Shown here piece after piece: positions 17,738-25,810 of a DNA stretch of 64,000 nt. The DNA is from Candidatus Babeliales bacterium (GTDB lineage: Bacteria; Babelota; Babeliae; Babelales; JACPOV01). Each line of letters starts with the position of its first letter. Within the stretch, counting starts at the first letter, position 1. Location of the stretch: NCBI GenBank assembly GCA_036260945.1, contig DATALT010000002.1:558001-622000 (forward strand). Direction: 5' to 3'. The notes beneath the pieces were generated by a model. It saw only the letters and a program-made list of their open reading frames with translations. It was not told the origin of the DNA and made no database searches. The position numbers and the translations under genes are program-made.

Positions 17738-18259
17738 TTAATTGTATTTATCAAATTCTAGCAATTTCTTTTTCCGTTCCATTCCCCAGCGATAATTATT
17801 TATTTTTCCAGATTTTCGAATAACGCGATGGCATGGAATAAGATAGGAAATATTGTTTTTTGCAATGGCGCTTGCAACGGCGCGAGTTGCAGTTGCTTTT
17901 CCTAGCGCATGAGCCACTTCTTGATATGAAACAATGCTACCTGCTGGAATTTTAATAAGCTGTTTCCACACTTCGATTTGAAACGGAGTACCTTGTAATG
18001 CTAGAGAAAACGTTTCACCACTCTTTTTAAAAATAGCTTTAATGATTTTGGGAATTTTCTCTTGATCAGAAATTAATTTCACCTGTGGCCATTCTTTTTG
18101 AAGTTCAAGTAATCCTTGTTCTTCATTATCATGAAATGAAAGATGACAAATATATTGATCTATTAAACCAACCAAGCAAATGCCAAATTCAGTTTTATAA
18201 AATCCGTAATTGATTTCATAGTTTGTTTTATTCTTGAGAATTTGTATCTGTAGTTTCAT
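17738..18259 (-). CDS. ogt: Methylated-DNA-protein-cysteine methyltransferase
   Basis: 173 residues, with the PCHRVI active site (Cys143) and the preceding helix-turn-helix region (SYQEVAHALGKATATRAVASA). These are the hallmarks of O6-alkylguanine-DNA alkyltransferases. It directly transfers alkyl groups from O6-guanine to the cysteine. The start overlaps the end of the upstream gene by 32 bp, so the two are likely co-transcribed. Confidence 0.95.
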   Translation of the reverse strand: MKLQIQILKNKTNYEINYGFYKTEFGICLVGLIDQYICHLSFHDNEEQGLLELQKEWPQVKLISDQEKIPKIIKAIFKKSGETFSLALQGTPFQIEVWKQLIKIPAGSIVSYQEVAHALGKATATRAVASAIAKNNISYLIPCHRVIRKSGKINNYRWGMERKKKLLEFDKYN

Positions 18260-18695
18260 TAATAATATCCTGAAGCTCTTTTTCTCCTTGCCACACTTTA
18301 TCTAGTGCCGCTTGAATCTTAATGAGGAGCTCCTCAAATGCAGTGGCTTGTTGCATTGAAACAGTCGCCACTTCCTCTTTTATTTCATCGCTTAAGTTAC
18401 CTCCATGTACGTCATAAATTGCTTCAATATACTCATTGTTAGCATCCCTCTCTTTAGAGAGTTTATCATAAAAAGATGCTCGCAAGTTTACCGGCAATAC
18501 TTCTGCGATTTTATTTACATTATTTGTGTGAAGTAACAAACTCTCATCAGAACCCTGGAATTTTTCATGTATCATCTGAAAAAAAACGTCTTGAGTATCT
18601 GGAATCTCTGAAGCAGAAATAGCAAATCGATTTGAATCTGCAAAAATCGAGATTGAACTCAATAAAAAAACAACTGCGAACATGAATTTTTTCAT
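18228..18695 (-). CDS. Small exported protein, unknown function
   Basis: 155 residues with a clear signal peptide (MKKFMFAVVFLLSSISIFAD). The mature part is acidic and predicted mostly helical, with many Glu/Asp and two Gln/Glu-rich helices near the end. No known domain is recognised. It overlaps ogt by 32 bp. It lies 92 bp after the tRNA-Ser gene in minus-strand order. Confidence 0.7.
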   Translation of the reverse strand: MKKFMFAVVFLLSSISIFADSNRFAISASEIPDTQDVFFQMIHEKFQGSDESLLLHTNNVNKIAEVLPVNLRASFYDKLSKERDANNEYIEAIYDVHGGNLSDEIKEEVATVSMQQATAFEELLIKIQAALDKVWQGEKELQDIINETTDTNSQE

Positions 18696-18786
18696 AATTT
18701 TCCCCGAAAAAAAATTACTATCTTATTTATTAATAAAGAGATCAGAAAAATGGTGTTTATGAATACTTGCTGCATCAGGCGATGCG

Positions 18787-18878
18787 TGGCGGAGAGAGAG
18801 GGATTCGAACCCTCGATACCCTTTTCAGAGTATACATGATTTCCAATCATGCTCTTTCGACCACTCAGACATCTCTCC
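18787..18878 (-). tRNA. tRNA-Ser (anticodon GGA), CCA encoded
   Basis: GGAGAGA at the 5' end pairs with TCTCTCC. The anticodon stem CATGA/TCATG holds the loop TTGGAAA, giving GGA. A long variable arm (TATACTCTGAAAAGGGTA) identifies a class II serine tRNA. The T-arm GAGGGTTCGAATCCCTC and a terminal CCA are present. Confidence 0.97.
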
Positions 18879-18882
18879 GTAC

Positions 18883-18922
18883 AAAAAGAACTGCCCCAGT
18901 ATTTCCGTACTAGGGCAGTTTT
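18883..18922 (-). terminator. Terminator between rpsB and tRNA-Ser
   Basis: On the minus strand AACTGCCC pairs with GGGGCAGTT around a loop of about 15 nt, followed by TCTTTTT. It directly follows rpsB. Confidence 0.75.
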
Positions 18923-18931
18923 ATTACTTGA

Positions 18932-19813
18932 TTATTCGTCTTTTTTAGGACGCGGCTTGAACGCCGGTGCACGACGAGGTTTCGCTTCAGGAGCCTTTGG
19001 CAGATCTCCAGCTTTTTTACGTGTGCGAGCACGCTTTTCTTCTTCTTCGCTACCTTCAGCAGGCAACATTTGCGCTGCATCTTCTTCGATTCTTGCTGCT
19101 GCAGCTGCGGCCGCTTGCTCTTCTTTAAGTTGAGCAGCTTTTTCTTGGCCACGAGCAATAGCGTCAGCTAAATAATCCAACATAATGCGAATAGAACTTA
19201 CTGCATCATCGTTTCCCGGAATTGGATAATTCACCATTGATGGATCGCTATTGGTATCAACCAATGCTACCACAGGAATTCCCATTGCATTAGCTTCACG
19301 GAGTGCTGTTTGTTCTTTTTTCACGTCAACTAGAACAACCGCTCCAACTGGCATTGAGAAATTACGGATGCTACCAACGTTTTTCATCAAACGGTCGACC
19401 ATTTTTTGGTAAACGCCGTATTCTTTTTTCGTGTAAAGATGTTGATCAGACTTTGAAACAATATCTTCAAAGTGAAGTAACTTAGTGATCGACTTCTTAA
19501 CTTGAGAGTTATTGGTCAGAGTGCCACCAATCCAGCGATGGATTACATAGGGCAATTTTAGGCGTTGGCCAACTGTTGTTACCGGTTCTTGTGCTACCTT
19601 TTTGGTACCAACGAATAAAATGGTCTTTTTTGTCGCAGCTACCGATTCCAAAAATTGAGCGGCTTTTTCTAAGCGATCGCCCGTAGCTTTTACGTTAATC
19701 AAATGGATATTGTTGCGATGACCCCAAATGAATGGTTCCATTTTTGGGTTCCAGCGCGAGGTCTTATGACCAAAATGCACGCCCGCTTCAATAAGTTTTT
19801 TTAAATCTATCAT
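18932..19813 (-). CDS. rpsB: 30S ribosomal protein S2
   Basis: 293 residues. The S2 signatures are clear: LIEAGVHFGHKTSRWNPKM near the start and PDALVVLD-like IPVVALVDTNSDP in the middle. The last ~65 residues are a non-conserved Ala/Glu then Arg/Lys/Pro-rich tail, longer than in typical S2. It is flanked by an NTT gene and tRNA-Ser. The usual partner tsf (EF-Ts) is not next to it. Confidence 0.97.
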   Translation of the reverse strand: MIDLKKLIEAGVHFGHKTSRWNPKMEPFIWGHRNNIHLINVKATGDRLEKAAQFLESVAATKKTILFVGTKKVAQEPVTTVGQRLKLPYVIHRWIGGTLTNNSQVKKSITKLLHFEDIVSKSDQHLYTKKEYGVYQKMVDRLMKNVGSIRNFSMPVGAVVLVDVKKEQTALREANAMGIPVVALVDTNSDPSMVNYPIPGNDDAVSSIRIMLDYLADAIARGQEKAAQLKEEQAAAAAAARIEEDAAQMLPAEGSEEEEKRARTRKKAGDLPKAPEAKPRRAPAFKPRPKKDE

Positions 19814-19968
19814 GAGGAAAATACCTTTCTGGGTTATTGCAATTGTTCCTTGGGTTATAAGCAGTTTCTGCCTATTGAACCACCCATCTTAAGAAACAAG
19901 GGATTAATAATTGCTTTAATTCTAACAAACCAAATAAAAAATACAATGTATACCGCGGGCTATTGAGA

Positions 19969-21351
19969 TTATTCTTCTTGTCCTATAACTTCATTAGCTG
20001 CAATGGCCTTTGTATAGCGACGGCCAAGTAATGCAGCAGTGATCGTCCAAAGCAGAATAATCGAACCGAATAATCCACTAGCAAAGCCCGCACCGGCACC
20101 CATGAAAACGGTGAGCATATTAACGCCAGAACCGCTGCCCCGAGCCAATTTTGCTCCAAATGCATCAATCCAAGACTTCGACTTGAATTTAATCTCTTTT
20201 ACGGTCGGAATGTATAAACTTTCTCTTACTGGTTGAGCAAATGCATAGTTAAAGGATTTAACCAGCACGTATACCAATATGTTTGAACTTACAATGAAGT
20301 ACCAAAGTAATCCACCAGTAACGAGGGGGATTAAAATCAGGCAACGTTCTTCGCCTAGCCAACGCAATAATGCACGCGTACCAATGACCGAGATTAAGAA
20401 ACCAATAAAATGAAGCATGAACGCTTGCTCAAAAAGCTTAAAGCTAAAATCGGAAACGTTTGTCGCTGACGATTCAATAACGCCTAAACGATGATATCCC
20501 AAAATGGTATTTACCATTTCATAAAAGAAAAGCATTCCGAAAATACCAAATACGTATGGCTGTTTGATGAGCATAGAAAGACCCGTAAGTAACCCTACCT
20601 TACCGCTCTCTTCCTCTTTTTTCTCATGTTCTTTTTCAAATTGATACACAGCCTCATAACCATGCAAATAGCGGCCAGGAACTTTTTTCATCAGAAAATA
20701 AATAACAACAGGTACAAGAATTACCATGCATGAAAAGAAACAAAGTAGCAGCTGGTGGTTCACCACATCGGTGAACATGCGTTTTCCATCTGCAAAATGC
20801 CAACCTAAAAGCCACCAAGCAAATCCGGCACTCAGCATGCCACCAATTTTTGACCCGGAAACCATCCAAGCATAATTATTTTTTGCAGTTTCCGGACTGT
20901 TTACTGAATTGGCAAATGCCCAGAAAAGACTGACCACGAATGGCGCATAACCTTCAACAAAAAAGTAGAAAAACCAACCAAAAATTCTGCTCGGGCTCGC
21001 ATCGGTGTTTTGCAAACCAATAACAGAATGCCCTAAAACCGAAGCGCATATAAAGCCGACTATTCCATAGAACGCTGCGTAAACATAGAGCAACTGATAA
21101 CGGCGCAAGCGATCTACTAAATAAGCGTAGAAAAAAATTGCTGGAATAAGTAAGAACGTTTCAAGAATTCGCGCAACGGGAACATATTCACGCCCTACAA
21201 TTGCTACAAAAATCGAGTCGCGAAGCTCTTTAATAAGTGTATAAGAACCAATAACCAAGAAAAACGACAAGCTCAACAACAAAAATTTTAATCGTTCATG
21301 CTTATCTTGCCCTACCGCAGCCATAAAGCTCTGCGCATATCGCATAATCAT
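19969..21351 (-). CDS. NTT-family ADP/ATP (nucleotide) translocase 1
   Basis: 460 residues with about 11-12 hydrophobic helices. It matches the TLC/NTT carrier family of obligate intracellular bacteria and plastids: an early YTLIKELRDSIFVAIVG helix, the FVEGYAPFVVSLFWAFANS segment, and AQPVRESLYIPTVKEIKFKSKSW near the end. These proteins exchange host ATP for bacterial ADP or import nucleotides. Which substrate applies here cannot be read from sequence. It lies 178 bp downstream of a paralogue, with a terminator between them, so they are probably separate transcripts. Confidence 0.92.
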   Translation of the reverse strand: MIMRYAQSFMAAVGQDKHERLKFLLLSLSFFLVIGSYTLIKELRDSIFVAIVGREYVPVARILETFLLIPAIFFYAYLVDRLRRYQLLYVYAAFYGIVGFICASVLGHSVIGLQNTDASPSRIFGWFFYFFVEGYAPFVVSLFWAFANSVNSPETAKNNYAWMVSGSKIGGMLSAGFAWWLLGWHFADGKRMFTDVVNHQLLLCFFSCMVILVPVVIYFLMKKVPGRYLHGYEAVYQFEKEHEKKEEESGKVGLLTGLSMLIKQPYVFGIFGMLFFYEMVNTILGYHRLGVIESSATNVSDFSFKLFEQAFMLHFIGFLISVIGTRALLRWLGEERCLILIPLVTGGLLWYFIVSSNILVYVLVKSFNYAFAQPVRESLYIPTVKEIKFKSKSWIDAFGAKLARGSGSGVNMLTVFMGAGAGFASGLFGSIILLWTITAALLGRRYTKAIAANEVIGQEE

Positions 21352-21457
21352 TCAACGCCCCTATGAGTTTTAAAAAAGAACAATTTTCTCATTTCTCCCA
21401 GATGCTATTTCAAGCGGTATTTCTTGGGGTCCCATAAAAACCTGCGTTTCTAGGGAT

Positions 21458-21501
21458 AAAAAAAGGCCCTCTAAACTCTGGTGAACTTAGAAGGCCTTTT
21501 T
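21458..21501 (-). terminator. Terminator after NTT translocase 2
   Basis: AAAAGGCC and GGCCTTTT pair across a ~24-nt interior that includes a weaker CTAA/TTAG pairing. On the minus strand the stem is followed by a T-run. It separates the two NTT genes. Confidence 0.8.
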
Positions 21502-21529
21502 CAAATTACATACACACCATCAACTGCAC

Positions 21530-22939
21530 TTAAACAACAACACTCTTTGCATCAACCGCTTTTTTGAACGTACGGCCGAGATAAATAGTAATTGGAATCC
21601 AGAATGCAATAATACCTAGTGACGCAAAGGTACACATCATAATGAATTGATCAAGGCCCGCTATAGCGCCATATTTTTCAATGAACGTTTTACGCCACAA
21701 GTTAACACTTGAGCCGAGCGCCTTAGAACCACGAGAACCATACATTTCAATGAACGCTTGCGATTTATATTTCGCATCTTTGGTCGTTGGAATGTAAAGC
21801 TGTTTCATAGATGGTTGGTTCAACGCATAGTTGACCGCTTTTGAGAATACCATGATCCAGAAAAGCACACTTACAATTGGATATGCTTTAAAGGTAAGAA
21901 CTGCGACTGCAACCAAAATAGGCAGCAATGCCAATGAAGCACCAAGACCAAGTACACGTTGGATCTTGTTAATGCCAAGCGCGATGCTCAACATAGAAAC
22001 AACACCCACCCATGAACCATACGCAGCCAAGTACTTTGTCAGTTCATGTTGAACAGGAAACTGAGCAGTCGCCAAGGTCTTGAAGTTGAAATCCAATACG
22101 GTAACAATTACTTCGTAGAATGAAATAATTGCAAAAATTGCAAGCAAGTAGCCTGAAGAGAAGATAAGACGCAATCCTTCAAAGAATCCAGGTTCAGAAT
22201 CATGCTTCTTCTCGCCTTTACCATGATAACCAACGAGTTGCTCTTTAGGAATTGAGGTCATGAAAATTTTTACAAGAAGCATGATCAATCCCATTACAAT
22301 TGCAGCGCCTGCAACTGCCCCAGAGTGGATCAATGCACTATGAGCCGCCGCACCAACTGGCAACTCGCCTTCTGGAGTCATTTCGAAATGAGCAAAATTA
22401 TGCATAATGAAGTAGAGCGCGAGTGGACCAAAAATATTTCCAAGTTGGCCACCGAAAGCTACTACTGGATAGCCACGCTCAGCAGAATCGGGCTGCGTGG
22501 TGTCCGCTGTGAATGCCCAGAAAAGAGCAACAATCAACGAACCAAAGCTTTCAACGTATACATACCATGCCCAGCCCCAAAGATTATCAGGACGCGCACC
22601 AGCACTCAATCCGACAGTCGAATGGTTCATAAGGAATGCAAACACGATTGCAAGCACACCATAAATCGTGCATAGAGCATAGAACATTTGCTGACGAGGG
22701 AACATATCAACCAGTTTTGAATAAATCAAAACGAGTGGAAATACTACGACCAAAGAAAGCATTTTTGCTCGTGGAATGTAGTCAACGCCTACTACCGCTT
22801 GAAAAATAGAGTCTTTGAGCGGACGTAGAAACCAGTACACACCGATAACCAACCCAAAGATCAAAGATAGAAGGCCAAATTTTTTGAGCTCCCCTTCTTG
22901 AAAATCTCCCCACCACCACCGAGCAATTTTGGTAAGCAT
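21530..22939 (-). CDS. NTT-family ADP/ATP (nucleotide) translocase 2
   Basis: 469 residues with the same multi-helix architecture as the neighbouring paralogue. Shared motifs include WFLRPLKDSIFQAVVG near the N-terminus, YVESFGSLIVALFWAF, and NQPSMKQLYIPTTKDAKYKSQ near the C-terminus. The two are related but clearly diverged, so different substrates (for example ATP/ADP exchange versus other nucleotides) are plausible. A promoter-like sequence lies at 23003-23031. The gene is divergent from lon. Confidence 0.93.
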   Translation of the reverse strand: MLTKIARWWWGDFQEGELKKFGLLSLIFGLVIGVYWFLRPLKDSIFQAVVGVDYIPRAKMLSLVVVFPLVLIYSKLVDMFPRQQMFYALCTIYGVLAIVFAFLMNHSTVGLSAGARPDNLWGWAWYVYVESFGSLIVALFWAFTADTTQPDSAERGYPVVAFGGQLGNIFGPLALYFIMHNFAHFEMTPEGELPVGAAAHSALIHSGAVAGAAIVMGLIMLLVKIFMTSIPKEQLVGYHGKGEKKHDSEPGFFEGLRLIFSSGYLLAIFAIISFYEVIVTVLDFNFKTLATAQFPVQHELTKYLAAYGSWVGVVSMLSIALGINKIQRVLGLGASLALLPILVAVAVLTFKAYPIVSVLFWIMVFSKAVNYALNQPSMKQLYIPTTKDAKYKSQAFIEMYGSRGSKALGSSVNLWRKTFIEKYGAIAGLDQFIMMCTFASLGIIAFWIPITIYLGRTFKKAVDAKSVVV

Positions 22940-23313
22940 ATATTCCTCTCTTTACCCAAATTGTTAAAAAGATGTAAAAAAGAACAGTATTAACGTGTTG
23001 TTACTTTAGCAAAAGATTCAGCATTTGTAAAAATAATATGCATAATCTCACTTCAATCGACCACTTTCTTTACATTGAGCATCACTCCTTTTCTATTTGT
23101 ATAAGAATAGCCAGTCCCCTTATTTTTTTAAGCTCATTTTCAAAGTTTACTCATTACACTTATTTTGATAAAATTATAAGCAGAATAGATTACTTGTTCT
23201 ACAAGACAATGCAATATACCCTTAAGCATATTTTATACTTTTTAAGCGATGTGTACTACACACGCCCGAAAAATGCCCAGTTTGAAATAAATCCTCAATA
23301 GAGTGAGAGACCG
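22940..23313. other. 374-bp divergent intergenic region
   Basis: Lies between an NTT carrier (minus) and lon (plus). It is very AT-rich. I see one promoter candidate for the NTT gene, listed separately. A short open frame at 23038-23301 has no ribosome-binding site and biased Phe/Tyr/Ile content, so I do not call it a gene. No RNA gene is recognised. Confidence 0.6.
23003..23031 (-). promoter_or_regulatory. Predicted promoter of NTT translocase 2
   Basis: On the minus strand TTTACA (23031-23026) and TAAAGT (23008-23003) are separated by 17 nt, about 65 bp before the start codon. Confidence 0.4.
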
Positions 23314-25752
23314 ATGACACTAGAAGAAACAAGCTTGATGGAGACATCTTCAGAACAACCTGTAGGTTCTGTACTCCCTTTGCTTCCCCTTAAAAATATT
23401 ATCATTTTACCCAGAAGCTTACACCCCATTATAGTAGGCAGGCCTCAATCTATAAAAGCGGTTGAATATGCTTTACAACACGGAAAAGCGCTTTTTATTT
23501 CTACTCAAAAAGACCCGAATGTTGAAAATCCGACCGCTGATGATGTTTTTGTCTACGGTACCCGTGCTACTATCTTACAAATTGCCCGTGTCGCAAACGG
23601 ATCATTAAAAATTGTTGTAGAGGGAATTTGCCGTGCCCGCATGGCTGGCACTGAGCAGTTTGATGGATTTTTAGGTGTGCACTATGAAGATCTTCCAACA
23701 ACTTCTCTTGAAAAAACAGTAGAAATCGAAGCACTTTGGCGCCATCTAAAAAAACTTTATGAAGTGTATACGAAGTTAAACGATAAGGCTCCGACCGAGC
23801 TCGTGAGCATGGCTAAAAACATCGATGATATGGATGCGATAGCCGACACGATGGCAGTGCATTTGAATTTATCATTCTCAGATCGCCAAGATCTTCTTGA
23901 AACAAATGATCTTAAAGATAGATTGGTAAAAATCTGCACCTTTCTTGCAAAAGAAATAGAAATTCTAGAGACAGAACAGCGCATTGGTGGCCGCATTCAA
24001 ACGCAGGTTGAAAAAAGCCAACGCGAATATTACTTAACAGAGAAAATGAAAGCGATCCAAAAAGAACTTGGGCGCGATGATCATTCTACTGAGATCAATG
24101 CAATACGAGCAAAAATAAAAACACTTGGCCTATCAAAAGAAGCGCAAGAAAAAGTTGATAAGGAACTCAAACGCTTAGAGCAAATGCCGCCTCTTTCTTC
24201 TGAGGCGGTTGTTTCGCGCACGTATGTCGATTGGATTATTTCTCTCCCATGGAAGAAACTCAGTAAAGATACTATTAGCCTTGCAAACGCTGAAAAAATC
24301 TTAAATGAACAGCACGCAGGTCTTAATAAAGTAAAAGAGCGCATTATCGAATTTCTGGCAGCGAAAAAATTCTCTAAAAACATGGAGCGTTCTCCTATTA
24401 TTTGTCTCGTCGGGCCTCCTGGTGTTGGTAAAACATCGCTTGCTCAATCGCTCGCTCAAAGTTTAGAACGTGAATTTGTTCGCATTTCACTGGGCGGCAT
24501 TCGAGATGAGGCGGAAATCAGAGGGCATCGCCGTACCTACGTTGGTGCGTTACCAGGAAAAATTATTCATGCAATGCGTAAAGCAAAAACGATTAATCCC
24601 GTAATATTGCTTGATGAAATCGATAAAATTACACGTGATTTGCATGGCGATCCGGCAGCTGCGTTGCTTGAAGTCCTCGATCCTGAACAAAATAAATCGT
24701 TCTCCGATCATTTCCTTGAAATCGAATATGATCTTTCAAAAGTTATGTTCATTGCAACTGCAAACATGATTGAAGGAATTCCGTATCCACTCTTCGATCG
24801 TATGGAAATTATAACGCTTCCTGGCTACACGGAAGATGAAAAAGCAGAAATCGCGTACCACTTTTTGGTTCCTAAAAACCTTAAAGAGTACAGCCTAACT
24901 TCTGAGCAGTTTGTACTGAGCAATGAACTTATGCATTATATTATTGCACATTACACAAAAGAAGCGGGAGTTCGGCAACTTGAACGCGTCATCGCTAAAC
25001 TGATGAGAAAAGTTATTCAACAGTTGCTGCATGATAAAAAACTCAAATCAATAACGATTAATCATCAGCTGATTAAGGAATGGCTTGGTTCGCAGAAATT
25101 CAAAAAAACCGTTCTTGATCAAGCACGCCATCGTATTGGATTGGCAACAGGTCTTGCGTGGACAGAATTCGGCGGCGATATTCTTGAAATTGAAACAACC
25201 GTTATTAGTGGTAAAGGCGGTTTAACGCTTACCGGCCAATTAGGCGAAGTGATGCAAGAATCTGCGCATGCAGCATTAAGTTACATTCGTTCTCGAGCGG
25301 CTGAACTTGGGCTTCCGCCAGCATTTTATTCATCGAAAGATGTGCACGTTCATATTCCCGAAGGATCAACTCCTAAAGATGGCCCTTCTGCCGGCATTAC
25401 GATGTGCGTTGCACTCATTTCTGCGTTGACTAAAAATCCAACGCGGCCTGAAGTAGCAATGACGGGAGAAGTTACCTTGCGCGGCCGAGTGCTTGCAATT
25501 GGCGGCCTGAAAGAAAAACTCATCGCTGCGCAGCAACACGGGATGAAAAAAGTAATCGTTCCAAAAGAGAATCAAGATGAAATGGAAGAGATTCTTAAAG
25601 AAGTAAAATTGAATCTTGAAATCATTTTTGTAGAAACGATGGACGATGTTCTCGTTCAAGCGCTCGTTAATAATCCGTTCAAAAAAGCAAATACGGCTAA
25701 AAATAATGAGATGGAACGTAAAACGATTAAAAGATTGAGAAGAAAAAAATAA
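23314..25752 (+). CDS. lon: ATP-dependent protease Lon
   Basis: 812 residues with full-length LonA architecture: N-terminal substrate domain (LPLLPLKNIIILP), AAA+ module with Walker A GPPGVGKT at 367-374 and Walker B ILLDEID, and a serine protease domain. The catalytic dyad is Ser692 (GPSAG) and Lys735 (GGLKEKL), 43 residues apart as in E. coli. It degrades misfolded and regulatory proteins in the cytoplasm. The C-terminal tail is Lys/Arg-rich. It is a single gene with a strong terminator after it. Confidence 0.98.
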   Translation: MTLEETSLMETSSEQPVGSVLPLLPLKNIIILPRSLHPIIVGRPQSIKAVEYALQHGKALFISTQKDPNVENPTADDVFVYGTRATILQIARVANGSLKIVVEGICRARMAGTEQFDGFLGVHYEDLPTTSLEKTVEIEALWRHLKKLYEVYTKLNDKAPTELVSMAKNIDDMDAIADTMAVHLNLSFSDRQDLLETNDLKDRLVKICTFLAKEIEILETEQRIGGRIQTQVEKSQREYYLTEKMKAIQKELGRDDHSTEINAIRAKIKTLGLSKEAQEKVDKELKRLEQMPPLSSEAVVSRTYVDWIISLPWKKLSKDTISLANAEKILNEQHAGLNKVKERIIEFLAAKKFSKNMERSPIICLVGPPGVGKTSLAQSLAQSLEREFVRISLGGIRDEAEIRGHRRTYVGALPGKIIHAMRKAKTINPVILLDEIDKITRDLHGDPAAALLEVLDPEQNKSFSDHFLEIEYDLSKVMFIATANMIEGIPYPLFDRMEIITLPGYTEDEKAEIAYHFLVPKNLKEYSLTSEQFVLSNELMHYIIAHYTKEAGVRQLERVIAKLMRKVIQQLLHDKKLKSITINHQLIKEWLGSQKFKKTVLDQARHRIGLATGLAWTEFGGDILEIETTVISGKGGLTLTGQLGEVMQESAHAALSYIRSRAAELGLPPAFYSSKDVHVHIPEGSTPKDGPSAGITMCVALISALTKNPTRPEVAMTGEVTLRGRVLAIGGLKEKLIAAQQHGMKKVIVPKENQDEMEEILKEVKLNLEIIFVETMDDVLVQALVNNPFKKANTAKNNEMERKTIKRLRRKK

Positions 25753-25775
25753 AACTGTTTAAAGAATAACAAAAA

Positions 25776-25810
25776 GGCGGCTAAAGAAATTTTCTATAGC
25801 CGCCTTTTTT
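25776..25810 (+). terminator. Terminator shared by lon and the P-type ATPase gene
   Basis: GGCGGCTA (25776-25783) pairs with TAGCCGCC (25797-25804), followed by TTTTTT. The A-run before the stem makes it work on both strands, and it sits between two convergent genes. Confidence 0.92.

Noticed and set aside
23038-23301. 87-codon plus-strand frame between an NTT gene and lon
   Set aside because: No ribosome-binding site, strongly AT-driven composition (Phe, Tyr, Ile, His) and no signal peptide or domain.
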